Source: an uncultured Muribaculaceae bacterium
GTDB lineage: Bacteria; Bacteroidota; Bacteroidia; Bacteroidales; Muribaculaceae
Reading direction: 5' to 3'
Assembly (NCBI GenBank): GCA_910588035.1
Contig: CAJUPY010000001.1
Location: 187,188-251,187, forward strand
Length of the DNA: 64,000 nucleotides
Shown: positions 52,406 through 61,376 of the stretch, in pieces
Numbering within the stretch: position 1 is the stretch's first letter
Layout of the letters: every line of letters starts with the position of its first letter
Program-made: the position numbers and the translations under genes
The notes under the pieces: generated by a model
Told to the model about the DNA's origin: nothing
The model's input: only the letters and a program-made list of their open reading frames with translations
Databases searched by the model: none

Positions 52406-54862
52406 ATGAGCCGCTACGCAGAAGTCATTGTCCCACTTGGGTTGAATGCGACATTCACCTACATCATACCACCCGGTCTGACCGATTCAATCTCGGTCGG
52501 TTCGCGCGTCATAGTGCCATTCGGAAAATCAAAGTTCTATACGGCAATCGTGACCGCCTTCCCGCTCAAGGCACCCGACAATGTAGAGCCGAAAGAAATC
52601 TCGGCAGTACTCGACCCTTCACCGATTGTACGTCACCCGCAGCTTAAACTGTGGAACTGGATCGCTGATTATTATCTTGCAGCTATCGGAGATGTATATC
52701 GTGCGGCGGTTCCGTCGGGCTTGAAGATCGAGAGTGAGACATCGGTCATGTTAGATCCGTCTTTTGACTTCACCGATTCAGATAATTATACAAAACTTGA
52801 AATTGAGGTTCTTCAACATATTGATCATGAGAAATCAATGTCAGTGTCGTCACTTGAGAAAAACCTCGGTAGAAACAACCTGACACCGGTGATAAACAGG
52901 CTTATCGAACGCGGAGCGGTTTCCGTCTCAGAAAAACTCGTCGAGAGATATTGTGCCCGCAAAGAAACTTTTGTCACTTTGGCCATGCCGGTCGATGCCG
53001 CTTTTGAAAAGCTTAAAAAGTCACGTGCAGGCACCACATTGCTGCAAGGGTATCTTCAGATTTCAGAATTATTAAGACGCCCCGGCAATCCGTCTGAAGT
53101 GACACGACAGCAATTGGCAGAAAGAACGGGTATTGCGACGGCACATATCAGAGAACTTGAACGCAAAGGGGTGTTCGCATTGACAGAACGAAGTGTCAAC
53201 CGGTTTAATTTCAGCGGCATATCTGACGGCAAACTTCCTGTTTTAAGTGAAAAGCAGGCCGATGCGCTTGATCAGATACATAAATCGTGGCTTTCTCACG
53301 ATGTCACCCTTCTGCACGGTGTCACATCGAGTGGCAAAACCGAGATTTACATTCACCTTATCGATTTTGTGCTCAAATCAGGTCGTCGCGCATTCTACCT
53401 TGTTCCGGAAATAGCACTCACCACGCAGCTCACGGAACGTCTTCAGAATGTATTCGGTGACCGGGTGCTCATCTATCATTCAAAATTTTCTGACAACGAA
53501 CGCGTCGACATCTGGAAAAAATTGCTTGACACGTCAGCTCCATGTGTCGTCATCGGTGCCCGTTCGGCTGTTTTCCTTCCTTTCGGCAATCTCGGACTTG
53601 TGATTGTCGATGAAGAACATGAATCAAGCTACAAACAATCTGACCCGGCTCCACGCTATAATGCCAGAGATGTTGCTGTTGTGCTCGCTTCGCTCCACGG
53701 TGCCAAAACCCTTCTGGGAAGTGCCACACCTTCGATCGAGACTAACTACAAGGCTCTCAGCGGAAAATTCGGACACGTGAGACTGATGACGCGTTATAAT
53801 GACGCCAAACTTCCGACTATAGAGATCACAGATCTCAAACAAGCACGTGATAACCGGGAATATCGTGCACCGTTCGCTTTGTCGACCATAAGAGCTGCCA
53901 ATCTTGCTTTGAACGGAGGCAATCAGGTGATTTTTTTTCAAAACCGGCGTGGGTTCGCACCTATAGCGCGTTGCACTGCATGCAGCTGGAGTCCGAGATG
54001 TGAGTTTTGTGATGTCGCCATGACCTATCACAAATCGACACGTCAGTTGGTTTGTCATTACTGCGGAGCCACACACACACTCCCGACAGTGTGTCCGCAA
54101 TGTCATGAACCCAAAATTGAGATCTATGGATTCGGAACCGAACGCATCGAAGATATTGTCTCATCGACGTTCGAAAAAAGAAAAGTGCTGAGAATGGATC
54201 TTGACACAACACGTAACAAAGAGGGTCATGCACGCATAATTTCCGATTTTTCATCGAAGAAAGCCGACATTCTCGTAGGCACCCAGATGGTAACCAAAGG
54301 TCTCGATTTTGACGGAGTCAGTGTTGTCGGAGTGCTGAATGCAGACACCATGATAAATATTCCCGACTTCAGATCGGCCGAACGATCATTCAATATGCTT
54401 GAACAGGTTTCAGGACGTGCCGGAAGGCGGAGCGATGTCGACGGGAAAGTCATAATTCAGACTCATGATCCATCTCACCCGGTTTTGAAATTTGTCGCAA
54501 AACATGATTACGACGGTTTTTATGCCCATGAACTTGAAGAAAGACGCACTTTCTCATATCCACCGTTCACACGCATAATCAATATCTATCTCAAACACCG
54601 CGATTTGCAGACAGTCAAGACTGTCTCCGATCTCTATGCTTCCAATCTGAGAGATCTACTCGGACGACGCGTTAACGGACCCGAAGAGCCGATTGTCAGC
54701 CGCATTCAATCGCTCTACATAAGGAAACTCATGCTCAAAATAGAGACAGGGGCCTCGATGACAAAAGTAAAAGAACTGCTAAGAGATCTGAATGCACGAT
54801 TATGCGAGAGCTACCCCGAAGTAAAGCGAACATTAATATACTACGACGTTGACCCGGTTTAG
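52406..54862 (+). CDS. priA: primosomal replication protein N' (PriA helicase)
   Basis: This 818-residue 3'-5' helicase reloads the replisome at abandoned forks. Walker A is GVTSSGKTEIYIH near residue 305, the DEAH-type box is VDEEHESSYKQ, and the zinc-binding region (CTACSWSPRCEFCDVAM, then CHYCG and CPQCH; about 522-570) has eight cysteines. The N-terminal DNA-binding domain begins SRYAEVIVPLGLNATFTY. I start at 52406 because upstream in-frame sequence overlaps the divergent OmpA promoter. The 3' end overlaps the convergent lipid kinase by 4 bp. Confidence 0.96.
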   Translation: MSRYAEVIVPLGLNATFTYIIPPGLTDSISVGSRVIVPFGKSKFYTAIVTAFPLKAPDNVEPKEISAVLDPSPIVRHPQLKLWNWIADYYLAAIGDVYRAAVPSGLKIESETSVMLDPSFDFTDSDNYTKLEIEVLQHIDHEKSMSVSSLEKNLGRNNLTPVINRLIERGAVSVSEKLVERYCARKETFVTLAMPVDAAFEKLKKSRAGTTLLQGYLQISELLRRPGNPSEVTRQQLAERTGIATAHIRELERKGVFALTERSVNRFNFSGISDGKLPVLSEKQADALDQIHKSWLSHDVTLLHGVTSSGKTEIYIHLIDFVLKSGRRAFYLVPEIALTTQLTERLQNVFGDRVLIYHSKFSDNERVDIWKKLLDTSAPCVVIGARSAVFLPFGNLGLVIVDEEHESSYKQSDPAPRYNARDVAVVLASLHGAKTLLGSATPSIETNYKALSGKFGHVRLMTRYNDAKLPTIEITDLKQARDNREYRAPFALSTIRAANLALNGGNQVIFFQNRRGFAPIARCTACSWSPRCEFCDVAMTYHKSTRQLVCHYCGATHTLPTVCPQCHEPKIEIYGFGTERIEDIVSSTFEKRKVLRMDLDTTRNKEGHARIISDFSSKKADILVGTQMVTKGLDFDGVSVVGVLNADTMINIPDFRSAERSFNMLEQVSGRAGRRSDVDGKVIIQTHDPSHPVLKFVAKHDYDGFYAHELEERRTFSYPPFTRIINIYLKHRDLQTVKTVSDLYASNLRDLLGRRVNGPEEPIVSRIQSLYIRKLMLKIETGASMTKVKELLRDLNARLCESYPEVKRTLIYYDVDPV

Positions 54863-55821
54863 GAAAACAATTTATTGATCTCACAGACGAAATCATTGAA
54901 CATGTTGCGTATCGGAGTGATCAACGGACGAAATTCTGTCTGATTATCAGGAGTAAACAATTTTAATCCATGGTGATGACAAGATATATACATCGCCTCA
55001 TCCAATATCAGCGGTTCTCCGTCAAGATGCGCCGGACCGACATTAGACCGCGTTATCACCGCAGCCGGAGCTGTGAAAGAATGAATGAGTATATTTTTAT
55101 TTATATATCCGGTCATCAGATCAATACCGACAGCTGCCGTGTCGATAGGATTGCCGGCATGAATGATCGTGAAGTCAAGCAATCCGTCGGTAATGACCGC
55201 ATCGGGGGCGATATAGGCATTGTTGCCATACTGTGACGCATTGCAGACTGCAATCAGAAATGCCTTCTCTGTCAGAACTTGCCCGTTGGCACTGATCGTA
55301 TATTCCTGGGGATGATAATGGATATACTCATCGATTGCACTCTTGATATACATCATTTTACCACGACGGCTCTGATGAGCGAAACGGTGACTTACCGCCG
55401 CATCAAACCCTAAACCGAACGTACAGAAAAACGGTCGACGGTTGACTGTTCCATAATCACAGTCAACGATGTGGCCTTTCTCTATGACCGAAAGAGCCTT
55501 GCTGATATCCATCGGAATGTCAAGATGACGTGCAAGTCCGTTTCCGGAACCTGTGGGCAAGATTCCCATTGCAACACCGGTGTCACATAGCGCGCGTGCA
55601 GTCTCATTGACAGTTCCGTCACCTCCGGCAGAAACCACCGCCTCATATCCATTCATTACAGCTTCAAGACCATATCGGGTAGCATCGCCGCGTGCTGTCG
55701 TCAATCTGACATCAACTTTATATCCGGCTGCCTCAAGCCGTGATTCGACCATCTCGGCCAAACCCCGTTTGCTGTTGGTTCCTGAAATCGGATTGATTAT
55801 GAACATCAAACGTCGCTCCAT
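54859..55821 (-). CDS. diacylglycerol kinase-family lipid kinase (YegS/DgkB-like)
   Basis: This 320-residue protein has the DAGK catalytic fold: FIINPISGTNSKRG at the N-terminus, the nucleotide-binding SAGGDGTVNE (GGDGT) and LPTGSGNGLARHL. The C-terminal beta-sandwich (LDFTIIHAGN, HLDGEPLIL) is typical of DgkB/YegS. It should phosphorylate diacylglycerol or a sphingoid/ceramide lipid; Bacteroidales make sphingolipids, but the substrate here is unproven. A -7 element (TAACTTTG, minus strand) lies at 55861-55854. Its stop overlaps the priA end by 4 bp. Confidence 0.88.
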   Translation of the reverse strand: MERRLMFIINPISGTNSKRGLAEMVESRLEAAGYKVDVRLTTARGDATRYGLEAVMNGYEAVVSAGGDGTVNETARALCDTGVAMGILPTGSGNGLARHLDIPMDISKALSVIEKGHIVDCDYGTVNRRPFFCTFGLGFDAAVSHRFAHQSRRGKMMYIKSAIDEYIHYHPQEYTISANGQVLTEKAFLIAVCNASQYGNNAYIAPDAVITDGLLDFTIIHAGNPIDTAAVGIDLMTGYINKNILIHSFTAPAAVITRSNVGPAHLDGEPLILDEAMYISCHHHGLKLFTPDNQTEFRPLITPIRNMFNDFVCEINKLFS

Positions 55822-55853
55822 TCTTTTTCGTGATCTTTGTGAGTTTCGGTCAG

Positions 55854-55861
55854 CAAAGTTA
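55854..55861 (-). promoter_or_regulatory. -7 element of the lipid kinase gene
   Basis: On the minus strand TAACTTTG lies 32 bp before the ATG at 55821. The remaining 55862-56085 is AT-rich and shows only a 9-bp inverted repeat (56024-56032 with 56052-56060). Confidence 0.5.
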
Positions 55862-56085
55862 ATGAAAAAAAACGATTTCTCATGTCCCTATCCTACAAAG
55901 TCAATCCGACTCCTTCAGATAACAGGGCGTTTCACAAAAAAAATCTGAAAAAGAAAAGAAACATAGTCATCAATTCCTCAATCGATAACTGACTGATTCA
56001 TTACAACCTTTTGCGTAGGGAGGAATATGAAACGACATTAAAATAACCATTTTTCATATTATGCAATCGACTATCTGCTATACAC

Positions 56086-57360
56086 CTACATCGGATCCAA
56101 AGATACGGCTATCTTGCCAACCCTCGTGTGGTCCATATCGACCACTTCAATGCGGAAGCCATTCCATACGACTTTATCACCGGTAACAGCAACTCTCTGA
56201 AGATGATTCATTATCATGCCTCCGATTGTAGTGTATGATTGAGGCATATACAAGTCCTCTTTGTCAAAATACGACAGGAAATCATATACGGTACATTTGC
56301 CGTCAATCAGCCATTCTTCCGTAGAGTCGCGTTTCACAATCATGGGGTCTTCAACTTCATCCGGACAATTGCCTACAAGTCCGTCAAGAATGTCACGCAA
56401 GGTCACCACGCCGCAGAATGCTCCATACTCATCACAGACAAGGGCGGAATGCGCCTTCTTTGACTTGAACATGTCGAGAGCATCGTACACACTCATGTTT
56501 TCCGGGACATAAATACCGGGAGTCACGCTGTCCGAAAGATTGAAATTCTCACCATTGAGCGACAAGATAAGTTGTTTCAGTGAAACAACTCCAATAATCT
56601 CAGACTTCGAAGAATCATATACCGGATATGAAGAATGGAGTTCCTGCGAAATCCGGTTCATGACATCTTCTGACGTCATGTTTACCGACATAGTCGCCAC
56701 ATCTCCACGAACCGTCATTATTGATTCAACCTTTAAATCACCGAGCACAAGGGCACGTTCCATAATGTCCTGTTCAACCTCCTTGACTTCTCCGCCTTCG
56801 GTACCTTCCTTGATAAGAGTCTTTATTTCCTCTTCGGTGACAACCGAGGCTTTTTTGTCAATTCTTAAAATTCTGGATATTCCGGTGGTGGATACTGACA
56901 GAACCCATACCAACGGACAGGTGATCTTGGACAATAATTTCATTCCCGGTGCGACAAGGCGGGCAATCGTATCTGCCATGTTCATACCGATTTTCTTCGG
57001 AACCAGTTCGCCAATGACAATTGACAGATAAGTCACAATTGTGACAATCACTGCTTTTGACAATCCCATTGCTATGGAGGGTTTGACACCCCATGAAATG
57101 AGTGTCTGTCCGAAGTCGTTGGCGATTGTGGCTCCGGAAAAAAGACCTGTCAGAATTCCGATGAGTGTTATGCCGATCTGCACGGTCGAAAGGAATCGCT
57201 CCGGCTCTTCAGACAGCGCGAGCGCGACAGCCGCACTCTTGTTCCCTTTTTTCGCATCGGTCGATAATTTCGACTTTCGGGCGGAGATAAGTGCGACCTC
57301 CGACATAGAAAAAAAGCCGTTAAGCAAAATCAATCCACAAATAATGAATATATCGTCCAT
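56086..57360 (-). CDS. CNNM/HlyC-CorC family membrane protein (DUF21-CBS-CorC_HlyC)
   Basis: This 424-residue inner-membrane protein has an N-terminal DUF21/CNNM domain with four hydrophobic segments (about 1-180), two CBS domains (about 200-320; IMTVRGDVATMSV, and the second with AHSALVCDEYGAFCGVVTL) and a C-terminal CorC_HlyC domain. The family is annotated as hemolysin, but members more likely act in magnesium/cobalt homeostasis (MpfA, CorC) or lipid export. Nothing around it points to a partner. The upstream stretch 57361-57590 shows no clear promoter. Confidence 0.88.
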   Translation of the reverse strand: MDDIFIICGLILLNGFFSMSEVALISARKSKLSTDAKKGNKSAAVALALSEEPERFLSTVQIGITLIGILTGLFSGATIANDFGQTLISWGVKPSIAMGLSKAVIVTIVTYLSIVIGELVPKKIGMNMADTIARLVAPGMKLLSKITCPLVWVLSVSTTGISRILRIDKKASVVTEEEIKTLIKEGTEGGEVKEVEQDIMERALVLGDLKVESIMTVRGDVATMSVNMTSEDVMNRISQELHSSYPVYDSSKSEIIGVVSLKQLILSLNGENFNLSDSVTPGIYVPENMSVYDALDMFKSKKAHSALVCDEYGAFCGVVTLRDILDGLVGNCPDEVEDPMIVKRDSTEEWLIDGKCTVYDFLSYFDKEDLYMPQSYTTIGGMIMNHLQRVAVTGDKVVWNGFRIEVVDMDHTRVGKIAVSLDPM

Positions 57361-57590
57361 ATGTTATACTTACATCACATGATTTTACATTATATAACAA
57401 TTATTTCGGGAACAATGTTGATTCGGTCAATAATCTGTCCGAGGACTATTACCAGCACTGTGAGTACAAAACCTGAGCATCCTTTCAGATGTGGCATACG
57501 TACGCACATTAAACAAATTACAGAATTGAAGGAAAACAAAGATTGTGAATAAGGCAACAGTTCTTTTTTGATACAGACTCATCGTTTAGG

Positions 57591-57639
57591 CCAAATAAAA
57601 ATCGCCGTAACTTCGTGAGTTACAGCGATTTCTATTTGG
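57591..57639. terminator. terminator of tRNA-Ser (palindromic)
   Basis: CCAAATA/TATTTGG with AAATCGC/GCGATTT and GTAACT/AGTTAC inside forms a stem of about 20 bp with a few mismatches. On the minus strand it is followed by a T-rich run and should end the tRNA transcript. Confidence 0.75.
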
Positions 57640-57644
57640 TTTAT

Positions 57645-57735
57645 TGGCGGAGAGAGCGGGATTCGAACCCGCGATAGGCTTTTGGCCTATATCCGCTTTC
57701 CAGGCGAACCTCTTCAGCCACTCGAGCATCTCTCC
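57645..57735 (-). tRNA. tRNA-Ser(GGA)
   Basis: Read on the minus strand, GGAGAGATGCTCGAGTGGC begins a 91-nt class II tRNA that ends GCCA with the CCA encoded. The acceptor GGAGAGA pairs with TCTCTCC, the T arm contains GGGTTCGAATCCC, and a long variable arm (ATAGGC..GCCTAT) identifies serine. The anticodon loop CTGGAAA gives anticodon GGA, reading UCC and UCU. Confidence 0.96.
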
Positions 57736-57748
57736 TCATTTGTGACGA

Positions 57749-57756
57749 CAAAGGTA
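57749..57756 (-). promoter_or_regulatory. -7 element of tRNA-Ser
   Basis: On the minus strand TACCTTTG lies 14 bp before the tRNA 5' end, with a TTG about 18 bp further upstream. Confidence 0.6.
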
Positions 57757-57857
57757 GTAAATTATGTTTGATTGCAATGCATTTATTCCACTTTTTTCAC
57801 AAATAGACATTTTTAATAATAATTATCAAAATATTTCCGGAACTTATTCCTTAAAAA

Positions 57858-57889
57858 TTTGTTTAATCAAGAAAATGGTTGTAGTTTTG
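57858..57889 (+). promoter_or_regulatory. rho promoter
   Basis: TTTG (57858-57861) and TAGTTTTG (57882-57889) are 20 bp apart. The start codon is at 58067, so the leader is about 170 nt. A 76-codon open frame at 57764-57994 across this promoter is AT-rich and probably spurious. Confidence 0.7.
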
Positions 57890-57908
57890 CAAGTGAAAAA
57901 TAAAATCA

Positions 57909-57953
57909 GCAAAAAGAGTGTCTGTTTAACGTTTCAATATGACACTTTTTTGC
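57909..57953 (+). terminator. terminator-like hairpin (attenuator candidate) in the rho leader
   Basis: GCAAAAAGAGTGTC (57909-57922) pairs with GACACTTTTTTGC (57941-57953), with one bulged G and an 18-nt loop. The descending arm ends in six T, as in an intrinsic terminator, about 15 nt after the expected start point. Confidence 0.5.
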
Positions 57954-58066
57954 GCAAGCAATACTATTTCCCCAACAAACTATTAATTATCTGAATCTCA
58001 CACCACAATACGTGTGTGGGTATTTAATCAGGAAGATTATTAAAGTAATTCATCCAACCATACTTT

Positions 58067-60193
58067 ATGTATAATATTGACGATTTATCATCAATGCCTG
58101 ATGATCAACTTCAATCGATAGGTAAAACTATCGGGTTAAAAAAGGTTGATTCGCTCGACAAGCAAGATTTGATTTACGGAATTCTTGACAAACAAGCCGA
58201 GGATCATGCCGCAACATCTGCGGCATCAGCCAAACCACGCAAACAACGTGAGCCCCGAAAAAAGAAAGAAGTCCAGCAGTCAAATCAAATTGATAAAGGA
58301 ACAGAAACTGTCGTTGACAGTAATGTGACAACGGCAGGAGATTCTGCCGACAACCAACAACAGGCCCCGGCCAAAAAGAAAGGGCGGCCCAAAGGTTCGA
58401 AAAATGTCAATCGCCAAAATGCCGATGCTAAAAATCAGAATGGCGATAATGACGATGATAAAGAGAAAATTTCAGAGAGTTTTGTCAACCCGAACAATGA
58501 AAATACCGCTGAAACACCCGCTGACACTCCGGTGGCAAATATGCCAGAGAGAGAGATGCCCAAAAAACGAGGCCGTAAACGTCGTGAGCAAGTCGCGGTT
58601 GAAGAGAACCAGAGTGAAGAAAATCCATCGACAGACACTACTGAACAACCCGTAGCACTTCTCCCACTCGCTTCTGACGATGTTCCCGCTGACACCCCTG
58701 TCAAAATAAAAGAAATCATTGACGGTGATAATGGCAATGAGTCGGCTGAAGAACAATCGGACAAAACAGAACAGGCTGGCCACAACGATTTCAAGCCCAA
58801 ACAACAAAGTGCCGATTTCGGTTCGTTCTTTCCACGCAGTCACGGACGGCAGTTTGTTCCGCGCTCTCAAAGAGACCGCGAAATGCCCCGTCAAGACAAC
58901 CGTCAGAAAGTTCAGGAGTCTGCATTTGAACCTGAACCGGAACCGGCCACTGTTCAACCTCAACAAATTTCATTGACCGAACCGGGACGTACAACGCAAC
59001 AGACGGCACTACCGGGACAAGGAAAGAAAAATAAGAAAAACCGCAACAACCAGCAATTCCAGCCACAGTATTCTTTCGATGATTTCATTGAAACTCAAGG
59101 CGTTCTGGAAATCATGCCTGAAGGGTTCGGTTTCTTGCGTTCGAGTGACTACAACTATCTTGAATCTCCCGATGACATCTATGTCACCCAACCCCAGATC
59201 AAACAGTGGGGACTCAAAACCGGTGATGTCGTTGAGTGTACGGTTCGTCCACCCCGGGAAAATGACAAATATTTTCCTTTGAGCAATGTGCTGTCGGTAA
59301 ATGGCCGCACCCCTGATTTCATAAGGGATCGTGTGCCGTTTGAACATCTGACACCGCTTTTCCCCGATGAAAAATTTGAGTTATGTGCCGGTCGAAGCAG
59401 CAATCTCTCAACGAGAGTAGTCGATATGTTCGCACCTATCGGCAAAGGTCAGCGCGGTTTGATTGTCGCGCCACCAAAGACCGGTAAGACTCTGTTGCTC
59501 AAGGATATCGCCAATGCAATTTCAGAGAATCACCCCGAGACATATATCATGATTTTGCTGATCGATGAACGACCGGAGGAAGTGACCGACATGATGAGAA
59601 GTGTCAATGCTGAAGTCATAGCATCTACTTTTGACGAGCCGGCCGACCGTCATGTGAAAATAGCAAGCATTGTACTTGAAAAAGCAAAGCGCATGGTTGA
59701 ATGTGGCCACGATGTCGTGATTCTACTCGACTCTATCACTCGTCTTGCACGCGCCTACAACACTGTGTCGCCGGCATCGGGAAAGATTCTTTCAGGAGGT
59801 GTCGACGCCAACGCTCTTCAGAAGCCCAAACGATTTTTCGGTGCAGCCCGAAACATTGAAAACGGAGGTTCTCTAACAATCATAGCAACCGCATTGACCG
59901 AGACAAGTTCAAAAATGGACGAGGTCATCTTTGAAGAATTCAAAGGCACAGGCAACATGGAACTCCAACTCGACCGCAAATTGTCTAACAAGCGTATTTT
60001 CCCTGCCGTTGACATCATGGCATCGAGCACACGTCGCGACGATCTTCTGCTCCGCGAGGAGACTCTAAGCCGCATGTGGATCCTGCGCCGATTCCTGTCA
60101 GACAGAAATTCTATCGAAGCTATGGAATTTATCAAAGACCGTATGGAACGAACGGTCGACAACGACGAGTTGCTGCGCACTATGAGCGACTGA
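58067..60193 (+). CDS. rho: transcription termination factor Rho with long disordered insertion
   Basis: This 708-residue hexameric RNA helicase terminates transcription. An N-terminal Rho_N domain (1-44) is followed by about 290 residues of low-complexity, charged, Gln-rich sequence, then the cold-shock RNA-binding domain (about 338-415; LEIMPEGFGFLRS) and the ATPase motor with Walker A APPKTGKT (about 468-475), DERPEEVTDM and the Q/R loops. The insertion contains the basic cluster KPRKQREPRKKK and AT-hook-like KKGRPKGSKN. Homologous Rho in Bacteroides thetaiotaomicron has such a region, reported to drive phase separation important in the gut. A strong terminator follows. Confidence 0.97.
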   Translation: MYNIDDLSSMPDDQLQSIGKTIGLKKVDSLDKQDLIYGILDKQAEDHAATSAASAKPRKQREPRKKKEVQQSNQIDKGTETVVDSNVTTAGDSADNQQQAPAKKKGRPKGSKNVNRQNADAKNQNGDNDDDKEKISESFVNPNNENTAETPADTPVANMPEREMPKKRGRKRREQVAVEENQSEENPSTDTTEQPVALLPLASDDVPADTPVKIKEIIDGDNGNESAEEQSDKTEQAGHNDFKPKQQSADFGSFFPRSHGRQFVPRSQRDREMPRQDNRQKVQESAFEPEPEPATVQPQQISLTEPGRTTQQTALPGQGKKNKKNRNNQQFQPQYSFDDFIETQGVLEIMPEGFGFLRSSDYNYLESPDDIYVTQPQIKQWGLKTGDVVECTVRPPRENDKYFPLSNVLSVNGRTPDFIRDRVPFEHLTPLFPDEKFELCAGRSSNLSTRVVDMFAPIGKGQRGLIVAPPKTGKTLLLKDIANAISENHPETYIMILLIDERPEEVTDMMRSVNAEVIASTFDEPADRHVKIASIVLEKAKRMVECGHDVVILLDSITRLARAYNTVSPASGKILSGGVDANALQKPKRFFGAARNIENGGSLTIIATALTETSSKMDEVIFEEFKGTGNMELQLDRKLSNKRIFPAVDIMASSTRRDDLLLREETLSRMWILRRFLSDRNSIEAMEFIKDRMERTVDNDELLRTMSD

Positions 60194-60213
60194 TATCTAA
60201 AAACTTATAACGG

Positions 60214-60252
60214 AACGGGTCCGGCAGCTCAGACTGCCGGACCCGTTTATTT
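60214..60252 (+). terminator. intrinsic terminator of rho
   Basis: A 14-bp perfect GC-rich stem (60214-60227 with 60234-60247; core CGGGTCCGGCAG) with a 6-nt loop is followed by TATTTAT. It may also serve the convergent rubrerythrin gene. Confidence 0.85.
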
Positions 60253-60271
60253 ATAGGGGAAGATCTTGAAA

Positions 60272-60823
60272 TTATTTCTTGAAGAAGCGGTTATACAGAC
60301 CCTGGAAACCTTGGCCGTGACGAGCTTCATCTTTTGCCATTTCGTGAACAGTGTCATGAATAGCATCGAGATTCATCTCTTTTGCACGACGCGCGATGCG
60401 CATTTTATCGGCATTTGCACCTGCCTCAGCAGCCATACGCTTTTCAAGATTTGTCTTTGTGTCCCAGACACACTCACCAAGAAGTTCAGCGAATTTAGAT
60501 GCATGCTCAGCTTCCTCGATTGCATAACGCTTGAAAGCCTCGGCAATTTCGGGATAACCCTCGCGGTCAGCCTGACGCGACATTGCGAGATACATGCCGA
60601 CCTCTGTGCATTCGCCATTGAAGTGGGCTGTGAGGTCTTTGATCATTTCTTCATCAGTGCCTTTGGCAACACCAATCTCATGCTCTGTCACGAAAGAAAG
60701 TGCTTCGCTTTCATCGAGTTCTTTAAACTTGCTTTTGGGAGCACCGCAGAGAGGGCACTTTTCAGGAGCTTCTTCACCTTCATGAACATATCCACAGACG
60801 GTGCAAATAAATTTCTTTACCAT
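60272..60823 (-). CDS. rubrerythrin with N-terminal rubredoxin domain (reverse type)
   Basis: This 183-residue protein reduces hydrogen peroxide in anaerobes with electrons from NADH via rubredoxin partners. The rubredoxin domain comes first: CTVCGY and CPLCGAP (about 7-27). A ferritin-like diiron domain follows, with GECTEVGMY, EEAEHA and DEARHGQGF supplying the iron ligands. In the classical protein the order is the other way round, so this is a reverse rubrerythrin. It lies 42 bp downstream of perR on the same strand and is probably in the same operon. Confidence 0.93.
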   Translation of the reverse strand: MVKKFICTVCGYVHEGEEAPEKCPLCGAPKSKFKELDESEALSFVTEHEIGVAKGTDEEMIKDLTAHFNGECTEVGMYLAMSRQADREGYPEIAEAFKRYAIEEAEHASKFAELLGECVWDTKTNLEKRMAAEAGANADKMRIARRAKEMNLDAIHDTVHEMAKDEARHGQGFQGLYNRFFKK

Positions 60824-60865
60824 AGTTTTTTTTGTTTTTTAATAGTTGAAAAATTGAGTTAGTTC

Positions 60866-61276
60866 TTATTTAGTTTCACAATCACGGCATATTCCCTTAA
60901 ACTGGACTGCCGAAACATCAATCCTCGCTATCTCATGATCAGGCCCGGGAAATTCCGGCATTTGTGGCAAGAACACATCGATTATCTTACCACAGCGGGT
61001 GCAAAAGAAATGTCCGTGAGGTCTTTCTGAATAGTCAAACCGCGCCGTCGACCTATCGATTGTCAGAACATCGATGGCTCCGCTCTCGGCAAAAAGCCAC
61101 AACGTATTGTAGACAGTTGTACGCGACAACGTCGGATATATGGCGACCAATGAATTATAAATCTCATCAGCCGACGGGTGGGAACAATGCTCCATGAGAT
61201 ACTGCATTATCACGACACGCTGGGGTGACGGTTTTATGCCGTAGGATCCAATATATGTCGCTGCATTTGATATCAT
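60866..61276 (-). CDS. perR: Fur-family peroxide-sensing regulator (PerR-like)
   Basis: This 136-residue repressor has the winged-helix DNA-binding segment (PSADEIYNSL, SRTTVYNTLWLF) and the C-terminal dimerisation domain with CTRCG and CRDC, the structural zinc site. The regulatory metal site should use the HGHFFC region; histidines and Asp there fit PerR. Gene context gives the name: it precedes rubrerythrin, a peroxide-scavenging enzyme. It has a promoter at 61313-61344 and a candidate binding box at 61296-61310. Confidence 0.88.
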   Translation of the reverse strand: MISNAATYIGSYGIKPSPQRVVIMQYLMEHCSHPSADEIYNSLVAIYPTLSRTTVYNTLWLFAESGAIDVLTIDRSTARFDYSERPHGHFFCTRCGKIIDVFLPQMPEFPGPDHEIARIDVSAVQFKGICRDCETK

Positions 61277-61295
61277 GTCAATTGTTGATTGAGTT

Positions 61296-61344
61296 TAGAT
61301 TTGTAATCAATACAAAGATAGCGTGAATTTTTCATATCTGCAAG
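61296..61344 (-). promoter_or_regulatory. perR-rbr promoter with Per-box-like dyad
   Basis: On the minus strand TTG (61343-61341) and TATCTTTG (61320-61313) are 20 bp apart. Just downstream, 61296-61310 is a 7-1-7 dyad (TAGATTT-G-TAATCAA on the plus strand) with 5 of 7 symmetric positions, in the place of an autoregulatory Fur/PerR box. Confidence 0.5.
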
Positions 61345-61376
61345 CATTTATCTTTCGATTAACTTGATTTAACAAT

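Noticed and set aside
57764..57994. 76-codon open frame on the plus strand before rho
   Set aside because: It is AT-rich (many F, I, N, K), has no family resemblance, and runs across the consensus rho promoter and leader hairpin. It is most simply the open frame of an AT-rich untranslated region.
60266..60862. 198-codon plus-strand frame over rubrerythrin
   Set aside because: It is antisense to a clear rubrerythrin; the cysteine-rich appearance comes from reading the opposite strand.
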